From NCBI GenBank assembly GCA_030848705.1, contig CM061238.1:61171133-61235132 (forward strand): 64,000 nt of DNA, in the 5' to 3' direction. Each line of letters starts with the position of its first letter. The stretch's first letter is position 1. Position numbers and translations under genes: made by a program. This DNA is from Heracleum sosnowskyi. Its lineage: Eukaryota > Streptophyta > Magnoliopsida > Apiales > Apiaceae. The notes beneath the pieces were generated by a model, which was not told where the DNA came from, made no database searches, and saw only the letters and a program-made list of their open reading frames with translations. Positions 40,455 through 53,861 of the stretch are shown in pieces.

Positions 40455-43400
40455 TATAAACCCATAGGGTCGAACTACGAGAAAATATCCACAAAATGGC
40501 CCGCTTCAATTTTTCTCCATTTTCCTTGTATAGCTCCCTTTAGAGGTAAACGTAATCGGGCGTCCCCTGGTATCTGCTCCGATTCAGGCACGGACAGCTC
40601 CAAATGAAGTTTTCTGTAATTCTATAAACCCATAGGGTCAAACTACGAGAAAATATCCACAAAATGGCCCGCTTCAATTTTTCCCCATTTTCCTTGTATA
40701 GCTCCCTTTATAGGTAAACGTAATCGGGCGTCCCCTGGTATCTGCTCCGATTCAGGCACGGACAGCTCCAAATGAAGTTTTCTGCAATTCTATAAACCCA
40801 TAGGGTCAAACTACGAGAAAATATCCACAAAATGGCCCGCTTCAATTTTCCCCCATTTTCCTTGTATAGCTCCCTTTAGAGGTAAACGTAATCGGGCGTC
40901 CCCTGGTATCTGCTCCGATTCAGGCACGGACAGCTCCAAATGAAGTTTTCTGTAATTCTATAAACCCATAGGGTCGAACTACGAGAAAATATCCACAAAA
41001 TGGCCCGCTTCAATTTTTCCCCATTTTCCTTGTATAGCTCCCTTTAGAGGTAAACGTAATCGGGCGTCCCCTGGTATCTGCTCCGATTCAGGCACGGACA
41101 GCTCCAAATGAAGTTTTCTGTAATTCTATAAACCCATAGGGTCAAACTACGAGAAAATATCCACAAAATGGCCCGCTTCAATTTTTCCCCATTTTCCTTG
41201 TATAGCTCCCTTTATAGGTAAACGTAATCGGGCGTCCCCTGGTATCTGCTCCGATTCAGGCACGGACAGCTCCAAATGAAGTTTTCTGCAATTCTATAAA
41301 CCCATAGGGTCAAACTACGAGAAAATATCCACAAAATGGCCCGCTTCAATTTTCCCCCATTTTCCTTGTATCCTTTAGAGGTAAACGTAATCGGGCGTCC
41401 CCTGGTATCTGCTCCGATTCAGGCACGGACAGCTCCAAATGAAGTTTTCTGTAATTCTATAAACCCATAGGGTCAAACTATGAGAAAATATCCACAAAAT
41501 GGCCCGCTTCAATTTTTCCCCATTTTCCTTGTATAGCTCCCTTTATAGGTAAACGTAATCGGGCGTCCCCTGGTATCTGCTCCGATTCAGGCACGGACAG
41601 CTCCAAATGAAGTTTTCTGCAATTCTATAAACCCATAGGGTCAAACTACGAGAAAATATCCACAAAATGGCCCGCTTCAATTTTCCCACATTTTCCTTGT
41701 ATAGCTCCCTTTAGAGGTAAACGTAATCGGGCGTCCCCTGGTATCTGCTCCGATTCAGGCAGAGACAGCTCCAAATGAAGTTTTCTGTAATTCTTTAAAC
41801 CCATAGGGTCAAACTACGAGAAAATATCCACAAAATGGCCCGCTTCAATTTTCCCCCATTTTCCTTGTATAGCTCCCTTTAGAGGTAAACGTAATCGGGC
41901 GTCCCCTGGTATCTGCTCCGATTCAGGCACGGACAGCTCCAAATGAAGTTTTCTGCAATTCTATAAACCCATAGGGTCAAACTACGAGAAAATATACACA
42001 AAATGGCCCGCTTCAATTTTCCCACATTTTCCTTGTATAGCTCCCTTTAGAGGTAAACGTAATCGGGCGTCCCCTGGTATCTGCTCCGATTCAGGCAGAG
42101 ACAGCTCCAAATGAAGTTTTCTGTAATTCTATAAACCCATAGGGTCAAACTACGAGAAAATATCCACAAAATGGTCCGCTTCAATTTTCCCCCATTTTCC
42201 TTGTATAGCTCCCTTTAGAGGTAAACGTAATCGGGCGTCCCCTGGTATCTGCTCCGATTCAGGCACGGACAACTCCAAATGAAGTTTTCTGTAATTCTAT
42301 AAACCCATAGGGTCAAACTACGAGAAAATATCCACAAAATGGCCTGCTTCAATTTTTCCCCATTTTCCTTGTACAGCTCACTTTAGAGGTAAACGTAATC
42401 GGGCATCCCCTGTTATCTACTCCGATTCAGGCACGGACAGCTCCAAATGAAGTTTTCTGTAATTCTATAAACCCATAGGGTCAAACTACGAGAAAATATC
42501 CACAAAATGGACCGCTTCAATTTTCCCCTATTTTCCTTGTATAGCTCCCTTTAGAGGTAAACGTAATCGGGCGTCCCCTGGTATCTGCTCCGATTCAGGC
42601 ACGGACAGCTCCAAATGAAGTTTTCTGTAATTCTATAAACCCATAGGGTCGAACTACGAGAAAATATCCACAAAATGGCCCGCTTCAATTTTTCTCCATT
42701 TTCCTTGTATAGCTCCCTTTAGAGGTAAACGTAATCGGGCGTCCCCTGGTATCTGCTCCGATTCAGGCACGGACAGCTCCAAATGAAGTTTTCTGTAATT
42801 CTATAAACCCATAGGGTCAAACTACGAGAAAATATCCACAAAATGGCCCGCTTCAATTTTTCCCCATTTTCCTTGTATAGCTCCCTTTATAGGTAAACGT
42901 AATCGGGCGTCCCCTGGTATCTGCTCCGATTCAGGCACGGACAGCTCCAAATGAAGTTTTCTGCAATTCTATAAACCCATAGGGTCAAACTACGAGAAAA
43001 TATCCACAAAATGGCCCGCTTCAATTTTCCCCCATTTTCCTTGTATAGCTCCCTTTAGAGGTAAACGTAATCGGGCGTCCCCTGGTATCTGCTCCGATTC
43101 AGGCACGGACAGCTCCAAATGAAGTTTTCTGTAATTCTATAAACCCATAGGGTCGAACTACGAGAAAATATCCACAAAATGGCCCGCTTCAATTTTTCCC
43201 CATTTTCCTTGTATAGCTCCCTTTAGAGGTAAACGTAATCGGGCGTCCCCTGGTATCTGCTCCGATTCTGGCACGGACAGCTCCAAATGAAGTTTTCTGT
43301 AATTCTATAAACCCATAGGGTCAAACTACGAGAAAATATCCACAAAATGGCCCGCTTCAATTTTTCCCCATTTTCCTTGTATAGCTCCCTTTATAGGTAA

Positions 43401-44810
43401 ACGTAATCGGGCGTCCCCTGGTATCTGCTCCGATTCAGGCACGGACAGCTCCAAATGAAGTTTTCTGCAATTCTATAAACCCATAGGGTCAAACTACGAG
43501 AAAATATCCACAAAATGGCCCGCTTCAATTTTCCCCCATTTTCCTTGTATCCTTTAGAGGTAAACGTAATCGGGCGTCCCCTGGTATCTGCTCCGATTCA
43601 GGCACGGACAGCTCCAAATGAAGTTTTCTGTAATTCTATAAACCCATAGGGTCAAACTATGAGAAAATATCCACAAAATGGCCTGCTTCAATTTTCCCCC
43701 ATTTTCCTTGTATAGTTCCCTTTAGAGGTAAACGTAATCGGGCGTCCCTGGTATCTGCTCCGATTCAGGCACGGACAGCTCCAAATGAAGTTTTCTGTAA
43801 TTCTATAAACCCATAGGGTCAAACTACGAGAAAATATCCACAAAATGGCCCGCTTCAATTTCCCCCCATTTTCCTTGTATAGCTCCCTTTAGAGGTAAAC
43901 GTAATCGGGCGTCCCCTGATATCTGCTCCGATTCAGGCACGGACAGCTCCAAATGAAGTTTTCTGTAATTCTATAAACCCATAGGGTCGAACTACGAGAA
44001 AATATCCACAAAATGGCCCGCTTCAATTTTTCCCCATTTTCCTTGTATAGCTCCCTTTAGAGGTAAACGTAATCGGGCGTCCCCTGGTATCTGCTCCGAT
44101 TCAGGCACGGACAGCTCCAAATGAAGTTTTCTGTAATTCTATAAACCCATAGGGTCAAACTACGAGAAAATATCCACAAAATGGCCCGCTTCAATTTTTC
44201 CCCATTTTCCTTGTATAGCTCCCTTTATAGGTAAACGTAATCGGGCGTCCCCTGGTATCTGCTCCGATTCAGGCACGGACAGCTCCAAATGAAGTTTTCT
44301 GCAATTCTATAAACCCATAGGGTCAAACTACGAGAAAATATCCACAAAATGGCCCGCTTCAATTTTTCCCCATTTTCCTTGTATAGCTCCCTTTAGAGGT
44401 AAACGTAATCGGGCGTCCCCTGGTATCTGCTCCGATTCAGGCACGGACAGCTCCAAATGAAGTTTTCTGTAATTCTATAAACCCATAGGGTCAAACTATG
44501 AGAAAATATCCACAAAATGGCCCGCTTCAATTTTCCCCCATTTTCCTTGTATAGTTCCCTTTAGAGGTAAACGTAATCGGGCGTCCCTGGTATCTGCTCC
44601 GATTCAGGCACGGACAGCTCCAAATGAAGTTTTCTGTAATTCTATAAACCCATAGGGTCAAACTACGAGAAAATATCCACAAAATGGCCTGCTTCAATTT
44701 TTCCCCATTTTCCTTGTACAGCTCACTTTAGAGGTAAACGTAATCGGGCATTCCCTGGTATCTGCTCCGATTCAGGCACGGACAGCTCCAAATGAAGTTT
44801 TCTGCAATTC

Positions 44811-44968
44811 TATAAACCCATAGGGTCAAACTACGAGAAAATATCCACAAAATTGCCCGCTTCAATTTTTCCCCATTTTCCTTGTATAGAGGTAAACGTA
44901 ATCGGGCGTCCCCTGGTATCTGCTCCGATTCAGGCAGAGACAGCTCCAAATGAAGTTTTCTGTAATTC
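44811..44968 (+). repeat. 158-bp unit, segment B copy of the 10-bp deletion
   Basis: This carries the same 10-bp deletion as the unit at 27,529, exactly 17,282 bp away. It is a direct marker that segments A and B are copies. The preceding unit carries gcattccctgg, where segment A has gcatcccctgg. Confidence 0.95.
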
Positions 44969-47900
44969 TATAAACCCATAGGGTCAAACTACGAGAAAAT
45001 ATCCACAAAATGGCCTGCTTCAATTTTTCCCCATTTTCCTTGTACAGCTCACTTTAGAGGTAAACGTAATCGGGCATCCCCTGGTATCTGCTCCGATTCA
45101 GGCACGGACAGCTCCAAATGAAGTTTTCTGCAATTCTATAAACCCATAGGGTCAAACTACGAGAAAATATCCACAAAATGGCCCGCTTCAATTTTCCCCC
45201 ATTTTCCTTGTATAGCTCCCTTTAGAGGTAAACGTAATCGGGCGTCCCCTGATATCTGCTCCGATTCAGGCACGGACAGCTCCAAATGAAGTTTTCTGTA
45301 ATTCTATAAACCCATAGGGTCGAACTACGAGAAAATATCCACAAAATGGCCCGCTTCAATTTTTCCCCATTTTCCCTGTATAGCTCCCTTTAGAGGTAAA
45401 CGTAATCGGGCGTCCCCTGGTATCTGCTCCGATTCAGGCAGAGACAGCTCCAAATGAAGTTTTCTATAATTCTATAAACCCATAGGGTCAAACTAAGAGA
45501 AAATATCCACAAAATTGCCCGCTTCAATTTTTCCCCATTTTCCATGTATAGCTCCCTTTATAGGTAAACGTAATCGGGCGTCCCCTGGTATGTGCTCCGA
45601 TTCAGGCACGGACAGCTCCAAATGAAGTTTTCTGCAATTCTATAAACAAATAGGGTCAAACAACGAGAAAATATCCACAAAATGGCCCGCTTCAATTTTT
45701 CCCCATTTTCCTTGTATCGCTCCCTTTATAGGTAAACGTAATCGGGTGTCCCCTGGTATCTGCTCCGATTCAGGCACGGACAGCTCCAAATGTAGTTTTC
45801 TGTAATTCTATAAACCCATAGGGTCAAACTACGAGAAAATATCCACAAAATGGCCCGCTTCAATTTTCCCCCATTTTCCTTGTATAGCTCCCTTTAGAGG
45901 TAAACGTAATCGGGCGTCCCCTGGTATCTGCTCCGATTCAGGCACGGACAGCTCCAAATGAAGTTTTCTGCAATTCTATAAACCCATAGGGTCAAACTAC
46001 GAGAAAATATCCACAAAATGGCCCGCTTCAATTTTCCCGCATTTTCCTTGTATAGCTCCCTTTAGAGGTAAACGTAATCGGGCGTCCCCTGGTATCTGCT
46101 CCGATTCAGGCAGAGACAGCTCCAAATGAAGTTTTCTGTAATTCTATAAACCCATAGGGTCAAACTACGAGAAAATATCCACAAAATGGCCCGCTTCAAT
46201 TTTCCCCCATTTTCCTTGTATAGCTCCCTTTAGAGGTAAACGTAATCGGGCGACCCCTGGTATCTGCTCCGATTCAGGTACGGACAGCTCCAAATGAAGT
46301 TTTCTGTAATTCTATAAACCCATAGGGTCAAACTACGAGAAAATATCCACAAAATGGCCCGCTTCAATTTTCCCCCATTTTCCTTGTAAAGCTCCCTTTA
46401 GAGGTAAACGTAATCGGGCGTCCCCTGGTATCTGCTCCGATTCAGGCACGGACAGCTTCAAATGAAGTTTTCTGTAATTCTATAAACCCATAGGGTCAAA
46501 GTACGAGAAAATATCCACAAAATGGCCCGCTTCAATTTTTCCCCATTTTCCTTGTATAGCTCCCTTTAGAGGTAAACGTAATCGGGCGTCCCCTGGTATC
46601 TGCTCCGATTCAGGCACGGACAGCTTCAAATGAAGTTTTCTGCAATTCTATAAACCCATAGGGTCAAACTACGAGAAAATATCCACAAAATGGCCCGCTT
46701 CAATTTTTCCCCATTTTTCTTGTATAGCTCCCTTTAGAGGTAAACGTAATCGGGCGTCCCCTGGTATCTGCTCCGATTCAGGCACAGACAGCTCCAAATG
46801 AAGTTTTCTGCAATTCTATAAATCCATAGGGTCAAACTACGAGAAAATATCCACAAAATGGCCCGCTTCAATTTTCCCCCATTTTCCTTGTATAGCTCCC
46901 TTTAGAGGTAAACGTAATCGGGCGTCCCCTGGTATCTGCTCCGATTCAGGCACGGACAGCTCCAAATGAAGTTTTCTGTAATTCTATAAACCCATAGGGT
47001 CAAACTACGAGAAAATATCCACAAAATGGCCCGCTTCAATTTTCCCCCATTTTCCTTGTATAGCTCCCTTTAGAGGTAAACATAATCGGGCGTCCCCTGA
47101 TATCTGCTCCGATTCAGGAACGGACAGCTCCAAATGAAGTTTTCTGTAATTCTATAAACCCATAGGGTCGAACTACGAGAAAATATCCACAAAATGGCCC
47201 GCTTCAATTTTTCCCCATTTTCCCTGTATAGCTCCCTTTAGAGGTAAACGTAATCGGGCGTCCCCTGGTATCTGCTCCGATTCAGGCAGAGACAGCTCCA
47301 AATGAAGTTTTCTATAATTCTATAAACCCATAGGGTCAAACTACGAGAAAATATCCACAAAATTGCCCGCTTCAATTTTTCCCCATTTTCCATGTATAGC
47401 TCCCTTTATAGGTAAACGTAATCGGGCGTCCCCTGGTATGTGCTCCGATTCAGGCACGGACAGCTCCAAATGAAGTTTTCTGCAATTCTATAAACAAATA
47501 GGGTCAAACAACGAGAAAATATCCACAAAATGGCCCGCTTCAATTTTTCCCCATTTTCCTTGTATAGCTCCCTTTATAGGTAAACGTAATCGGGCGTCCC
47601 CTGGTATCTGCTCCGATTCAGGCACGGACAGCTCCAAATGAAGTTTTCTGTAATTCTATAAACCCATAGGGTCAAACTACGAGAAAATATCCACAAAATG
47701 GCCCGCTTCAATTTTCCCCCATTTTCCTTGTATAGCTCCCTTTAGAGGTAAACGTAATCGGGCGTCCCCTGGTATCTTCTCCGATTCAGGCACGGACAGC
47801 TCCAAATGAAGTTTTCTGCAATTCTATAAACCCATAGGGTCAAACTACGAGAAAATATCCACAAAAATGCCCGCTTCAATTTTTCCCCATTTTCCTTGTA

Positions 47901-49167
47901 TAGCTCCCTTTAGAGGTAAACGTAATCGGGCGTCCCCTGGTATCTGCTCCGATTCAGGCAGAGACAACTCCAAATGAAGTTTTCTGTAATTCTATAAACC
48001 CATAGGGTCAAACTACGAGAAAATATCCACAAAATGGCCCGCTTCAATTTTCCCCCATTTTCCTTGTATAGCTCCCTTTAGAGGTAAACGTAATCGGACG
48101 TCCCCTGATATCTGCTCCGATTCAGGCACGGACAGCTCCAAATGAAGTTTTCTGTAATTCTATAAACCCATAGGGTCGAACTACGAGAAAATATCCACAA
48201 AATGGCCCGCTTCAATTTTCCCCCATTTTCCTTGTATAGCTCCCTTTAGAGGTAAACGTAATCGGGCGTCCCCTGATATCTGCTCCGATTCAGGCACGGA
48301 CAGCTCCAAATGAAGTTTTCTGTAATTCTATAAACCCATAGGGTCGAACTACGAGAAAATATCCACAAAATGGCCCGCTTCAATTTTTCCCCATTTTCCT
48401 TGTATAGCTCCCTTTAGAGGTAAACGTAATCGGGCGTCCCCTGGTATCTGCTCCGATTCAGGCACGGACAGCTCCAAATGAAGTTTTCTGTAATTCTATA
48501 AACCCATAGGGTCAAACTACGAGAAAATATCCACAAAATGGCCCGCTTCAATTTTTCCCCATTTTCCTTGTATAGCTCCCTTTATAGGTAAACGTAATCG
48601 GGCGTCCCCTGGTATCTGCTCCGATTCAGGCACGGACAGCTCCAAATGAAGTTTTCTGCAATTCTATAAACCCATAGGGTCAAACTACGAGAAAATATCC
48701 ACAAAATGGCCCGCTTCAATTTTTCCCCATTTTCCTTGTATAGCTCCCTTTAGAGGTAAACGTAATCGGGCGTCCCCTGGTATCTGCTCCGATTCAGGCA
48801 CGGACAGCTCCAAATGAAGTTTTCTGTAATTCTATAAACCCATAGGGTCAAACTATGAGAAAATATCCACAAAATGGCCCGCTTCAATTTTCCCCCATTT
48901 TCCTTGTATAGTTCCCTTTAGAGGTAAACGTAATCGGGCGTCCCTGGTATCTGCTCCGATTCAGGCACGGACAGCTCCAAATGAAGTTTTCTGTAATTCT
49001 ATAAACCCATAGGGTCAAACTACGAGAAAATATCCACAAAATGGCCTGCTTCAATTTTTCCCCATTTTCCTTGTACAGCTCACTTTAGAGGTAAACGTAA
49101 TCGGGCATTCCCTGGTATCTGCTCCGATTCAGGCACGGACAGCTCCAAATGAAGTTTTCTGCAATTC

Positions 49168-49325
49168 TATAAACCCATAGGGTCAAACTACGAGAAAATA
49201 TCCACAAAATTGCCCGCTTCAATTTTTCCCCATTTTCCTTGTATAGAGGTAAACGTAATCGGGCGTCCCCTGGTATCTGCTCCGATTCAGGCAGAGACAG
49301 CTCCAAATGAAGTTTTCTGTAATTC
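49168..49325 (+). repeat. 158-bp unit, third copy of the 10-bp deletion
   Basis: This lies 4,357 bp after the copy at 44,811 and shares the preceding gcattccctgg change with it but not with segment A. It therefore arose by the later 26-unit duplication inside segment B. Confidence 0.95.
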
Positions 49326-52300
49326 TATAAACCCATAGGGTCAAACTACGAGAAAATATCCACAAAATGGCCTGCTTCAATTTTTCCCCATTTTCCTTGT
49401 ACAGCTCACTTTAGAGGTAAACGTAATCGGGCATCCCCTGGTATCTGCTCCGATTCAGGCACGGACAGCTCCAAATGAAGTTTTCTGCAATTCTATAAAC
49501 CCATAGGGTCAAACTACGAGAAAATATCCACAAAATGGCCCGCTTCAATTTTCCCCCATTTTCCTTGTATAGCTCCCTTTAGAGGTAAACGTAATCGGGC
49601 GTCCCCTGATATCTGCTCCGATTCAGGCACGGACAGCTCCAAATGAAGTTTTCTGTAATTCTATAAACCCATAGGGTCGAACTACGAGAAAATATCCACA
49701 AAATGGCCCGCTTCAAATTTTCCCCATTTTCCCTGTATAGCTCCCTTTAGAGGTAAACGTAATCGGGCGTCCCCTGGTATCTGCTCCGATTCAGGCAGAG
49801 ACAGCTCCAAATGAAGTTTTCTATAATTCTATAAACCCATAGGGTCAAACTAAGAGAAAATATCCACAAAATTGCCCCCTTCAATTTTTCCCCATTTTCC
49901 ATGTATAGCTCCCTTTATAGGTAAACGTAATCGGGCGTCCCCTGGTATGTGCTCCGATTCAGGCACGGACAGCTCCAAATGAAGTTTTCTGCAATTCTAT
50001 AAACAAATAGGGTCAAACAACGAGAAAATATCCACAAAATGGCCCGCTTCAATTTTTCCCCATTTTCCTTGTATCGCTCCCTTTATAGGTAAACGTAATC
50101 GGGTGTCCCCTGGTATCTGCTCCGATTCAGGCACGGACAGCTCCAAATGTAGTTTTCTGTAATTCTATAAACCCATAGGGTCAAACTACGAGAAAATATC
50201 CACAAAATGGCCCGCTTCAATTTTCCCCCATTTTCCTTGTATAGCTCCCTTTAGAGGTAAACGTAATCGGGCGTCCCCTGGTATCTGCTCCGATTCAGGC
50301 ACGGACAGCTCCAAATGAAGTTTTCTGCAATTCTATAAACCCATAGGGTCAAACTACGAGAAAATATCCACAAAATGGCCCGCTTCAATTTTCCCGCATT
50401 TTCCTTGTATAGCTCCCTTTAGAGGTAAACGTAATCGGGCGTCCCCTGGTATCTGCTCCGATTCAGGCAGAGACAGCTCCAAATGAAGTTTTCTGTAATT
50501 CTATAAACCCATAGGGTCAAACTACGAGAAAATATCCACAAAATGGCCCGCTTCAATTTTCCCCCATTTTCCTTGTATAGCTCCCTTTAGAGGTAAACGT
50601 AATCGGGCGACCCCTGGTATCTGCTCCGATTCAGGTACGGACAGCTCCAAATGAAGTTTTCTGTAATTCTATAAACCCATAGGGTCAAACTACGAGAAAA
50701 TATCCACAAAATGGCCCGCTTCAATTTTCCCCCATTTTCCTTGTAAAGCTCCCTTTAGAGGTAAACGTAATCGGGCGTCCCCTGGTATCTGCTCCGATTC
50801 AGGCACGGACAGCTTCAAATGAAGTTTTCTGTAATTCTATAAACCCATAGGGTCAAAGTACGAGAAAATATCCACAAAATGGCCCGCTTCAATTTTTCCC
50901 CATTTTCCTTGTATAGCTCCCTTTAGAGGTAAACGTAATCGGGCGTCCCCTGGTATCTGCTCCGATTCAGGCACGGACAACTTCAAATGAAGTTTTCTGC
51001 AATTCTATAAACCCATAGGGTCAAACTACGAGAAAATATCCACAAAATGGCCCGCTTCAATTTTTCCCCATTTTTCTTGTATAGCTCCCTTTAGAGGTAA
51101 ACGTAATCGGGCGTCCCCTGGTATCTGCTCCGATTCAGGCACAGACAGCTCCAAATGAAGTTTTCTGCAATTCTATAAATCCATAGGGTCAAACTACGAG
51201 AAAATATCCACAAAATGGCCCGCTTCAATTTTCCCCCATTTTCCTTGTATAGCTCCCTTTAGAGGTAAACGTAATCGGGCGTCCCCTGGTATCTGCTCCG
51301 ATTCAGGCACGGACAGCTCCAAATGAAGTTTTCTGTAATTCTATAAACCCATAGGGTCAAACTACGAGAAAATATCCACAAAATGGCCCGCTTCAATTTT
51401 CCCCCATTTTCCTTGTATAGCTCCCTTTAGAGGTAAACATAATCGGGCGTCCCCTGATATCTGCTCCGATTCAGGAACGGACAGCTCCAAATGAAGTTTT
51501 CTGTAATTCTATAAACCCATAGGGTCGAACTACGAGAAAATATCCACAAAATGGCCCGCTTCAATTTTTCCCCATTTTCCCTGTATAGCTCCCTTTAGAG
51601 GTAAACGTAATCGGGCGTCCCCTGGTATCTGCTCCGATTCAGGCAGAGACAGCTCCAAATGAAGTTTTCTATAATTCTATAAACCCATAGGGTCAAACTA
51701 CGAGAAAATATCCACAAAATTGCCCGCTTCAATTTTTCCCCATTTTCCATGTATAGCTCCCTTTATAGGTAAACGTAATCGGGCGTCCCCTGGTATGTGC
51801 TCCGATTCAGGCACGGACAGCTCCAAATGAAGTTTTCTGCAATTCTATAAACAAATAGGGTCAAACAACGAGAAAATATCCACAAAATGGCCCGCTTCAA
51901 TTTTTCCCCATTTTCCTTGTATAGCTCCCTTTATAGGTAAACGTAATCGGGCGTCCCCTGGTATCTGCTCCGATTCAGGCACGGACAGCTCCAAATGAAG
52001 TTTTCTGTAATTCTATAAACCCATAGGGTCAAACTACGAGAAAATATCCACAAAATGGCCCGCTTCAATTTTCCCCCATTTTCCTTGTATAGCTCCCTTT
52101 AGAGGTAAACGTAATCGGGCGTCCCCTGGTATCTTCTCCGATTCAGGCACGGACAGCTCCAAATGAAGTTTTCTGCAATTCTATAAACCCATAGGGTCAA
52201 ACTACGAGAAAATATCCACAAAAATGCCCGCTTCAATTTTTCCCCATTTTCCTTGTATAGCTCCCTTTAGAGGTAAACGTAATCGGGCGTCCCCTGGTAT

Positions 52301-53861
52301 CTGCTCCGATTCAGGCAGAGACAACTCCAAATGAAGTTTTCTGTAATTCTATAAACCCATAGGGTCAAACTACGAGAAAATATCCACAAAATGGCCCGCT
52401 TCAATTTTCCCCCATTTTCCTTGTATAGCTCCCTTTAGAGGTAAACGTAATCGGACGTCCCCTGATATCTGCTCCGATTCAGGCACGGACAGCTCCAAAT
52501 GAAGTTTTCTGTAATTCTATAAACCCATAGGGTCGAACTACGAGAAAATATCCACAAAATGGCCCGCTTCAATTTTTCCCCATTTTCCTTGTATAGCTCC
52601 CTTTAGAGGTAAACGTAATCGGGCGTCCCCTGGTATCTGCTCCGATTCAGGCACGGACAGCTCCAAATGAAGTTTTCTGTAATTCTATAAACCCATAGGG
52701 TCAAACTACGAGAAAATATCCACAAAATGGCCCGCTTCAATTTTTCCCCATTTTCCTTGTATAGCTCCCTTTATAGGTAAACGTAATCGGGCGTCCCCTG
52801 GTATCTGCTCCGATTCAGGCACGGACAGCTCCAAATGAAGTTTTCTGCAATTCTATAAACCCATAGGGTCAAACTACGAGAAAATATCCACAAAATGGCC
52901 TGCTTCAATTTTCCCCCATTTTCCTTGTATAGCCCCCTTTAGAGGTAAACGTAATCGGGCGTCCCCTGGTATCTGCTCCGATTCAGGCACGGACAGCTCC
53001 AAATGAAGTTTTCTGTAATTCTATAAACCCATAGGGTCAAACTACGAGAAAATATCCACAAAATGGCCCGCTTCAATTTTCCCCCATTTTCCTTGTATAG
53101 CTCCCTTTAGAGGTAAACGTAATCGGGCGTCCCCTGGTATCTGCTCCGATTCAGGCACGGACAACTCCAAATGAAGTTTTCTGTAATTCTATAAACCCAT
53201 AGGGTCAAACTACGAGAAAATATCCACAAAATGGCCCGCTTCAATTTTCCCCCATTTTCCTTGTATAGCTCCCTTTAGAGGTAAACGTAATCGGGCGTCC
53301 CCTGATATCTGCTCCGATTCAGGCACGGACAGCTCCAAATGAAGTTTTCTGTAATTCTATAAACCCATAGGGTCGAACTACGAGAAAATATCCACAAAAT
53401 GGCCCGCTTCAATTTTTCCCCATTTTCCTTGTATAGCTCCCTTTAGAGGTAAACGTAATCGGGCGTCCCCTGGTATCTGCTCCGATTCAGGCACGGACAG
53501 CTCCAAATGAAGTTTTCTGTAATTCTATAAACCCATAGGGTCAAACTACGAGAAAATATCCACAAAATGGCCCGCTTCAATTTTCCCCCATTTTCCTTGT
53601 ATAGCTCCCTTTAGAGGTAAACGTAATCGGGCGTCCCCTGGTATCTGCTCCGATTCAGGCACGGACAGCTCCAAATGAAGTTTTCTGCAATTCTATAAAC
53701 CCATAGGGTCAAACTACGAGAAAATATCCACAAAAATGCCCGCTTCAATTTTTCCCCATTTTCCTTGTATAGCTCCCTTTAGAGGTAAACGTAATCGGGC
53801 GTCCCCTGGTATCTGCTCCGATTCAGGCAGAGACAACTCCAAATGAAGTTTTCTGTAATTC

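Larger units (their letters stand above)
43804..52517 (+). repeat. 26-unit (4,357-bp) tandem duplication inside segment B
   Basis: The first copy is 43,804-48,160 and the second 48,161-52,517. 26 x 168 less 11 bases (a 10-bp deletion and a 1-bp C-run deletion) is exactly 4,357. Markers pair at this distance: the 10-bp-deletion unit (44,811 and 49,168), ctaagag (45,493 and 49,850), atcggacg (48,093 and 52,450), gatatc (43,918 and 48,275). Segment A has this region once. The joint unit 48,161-48,328 is a visible hybrid, with gtcgaac in front from the type ending the block and ttttccccc with gatatc behind from the type opening it. Private changes in the second copy include 49,876 gccccctt and 50,979 acaacttc. 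Confidence 0.93.
32223..53861 (+). repeat. Segment B: second copy of the ~20-kb tandem duplication
   Basis: This segment has 129 units (129 x 168 less 33 bases = 21,639 bp). It follows segment A directly and repeats it from first to last unit: the aattgcccg/catgt unit at 32,223 corresponds to 11,923, and the aaaaatgcccg/acaactcc unit ending at 53,861 corresponds to the one ending at 32,222. Relative to A it lacks the 504-bp and 2,514-bp blocks and has gained a 4,357-bp duplication. Single-base differences from A are few; I noted about twenty over 20 kb, for example 20,163 cccgtagg against cccatagg, 38,471-38,480 gaaaatatcc then ccaaaa, and 47,777 tatcttctcc. That is near 0.1%, far below the difference between neighbouring units. 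Confidence 0.92.

Noticed and set aside
11923..53861. A/B duplication as an assembly artefact
   Set aside because: Kept as real for now because the copies differ by scattered single bases and by three whole-unit gains or losses, which a simple false duplication would not create. Only spanning reads can settle it.
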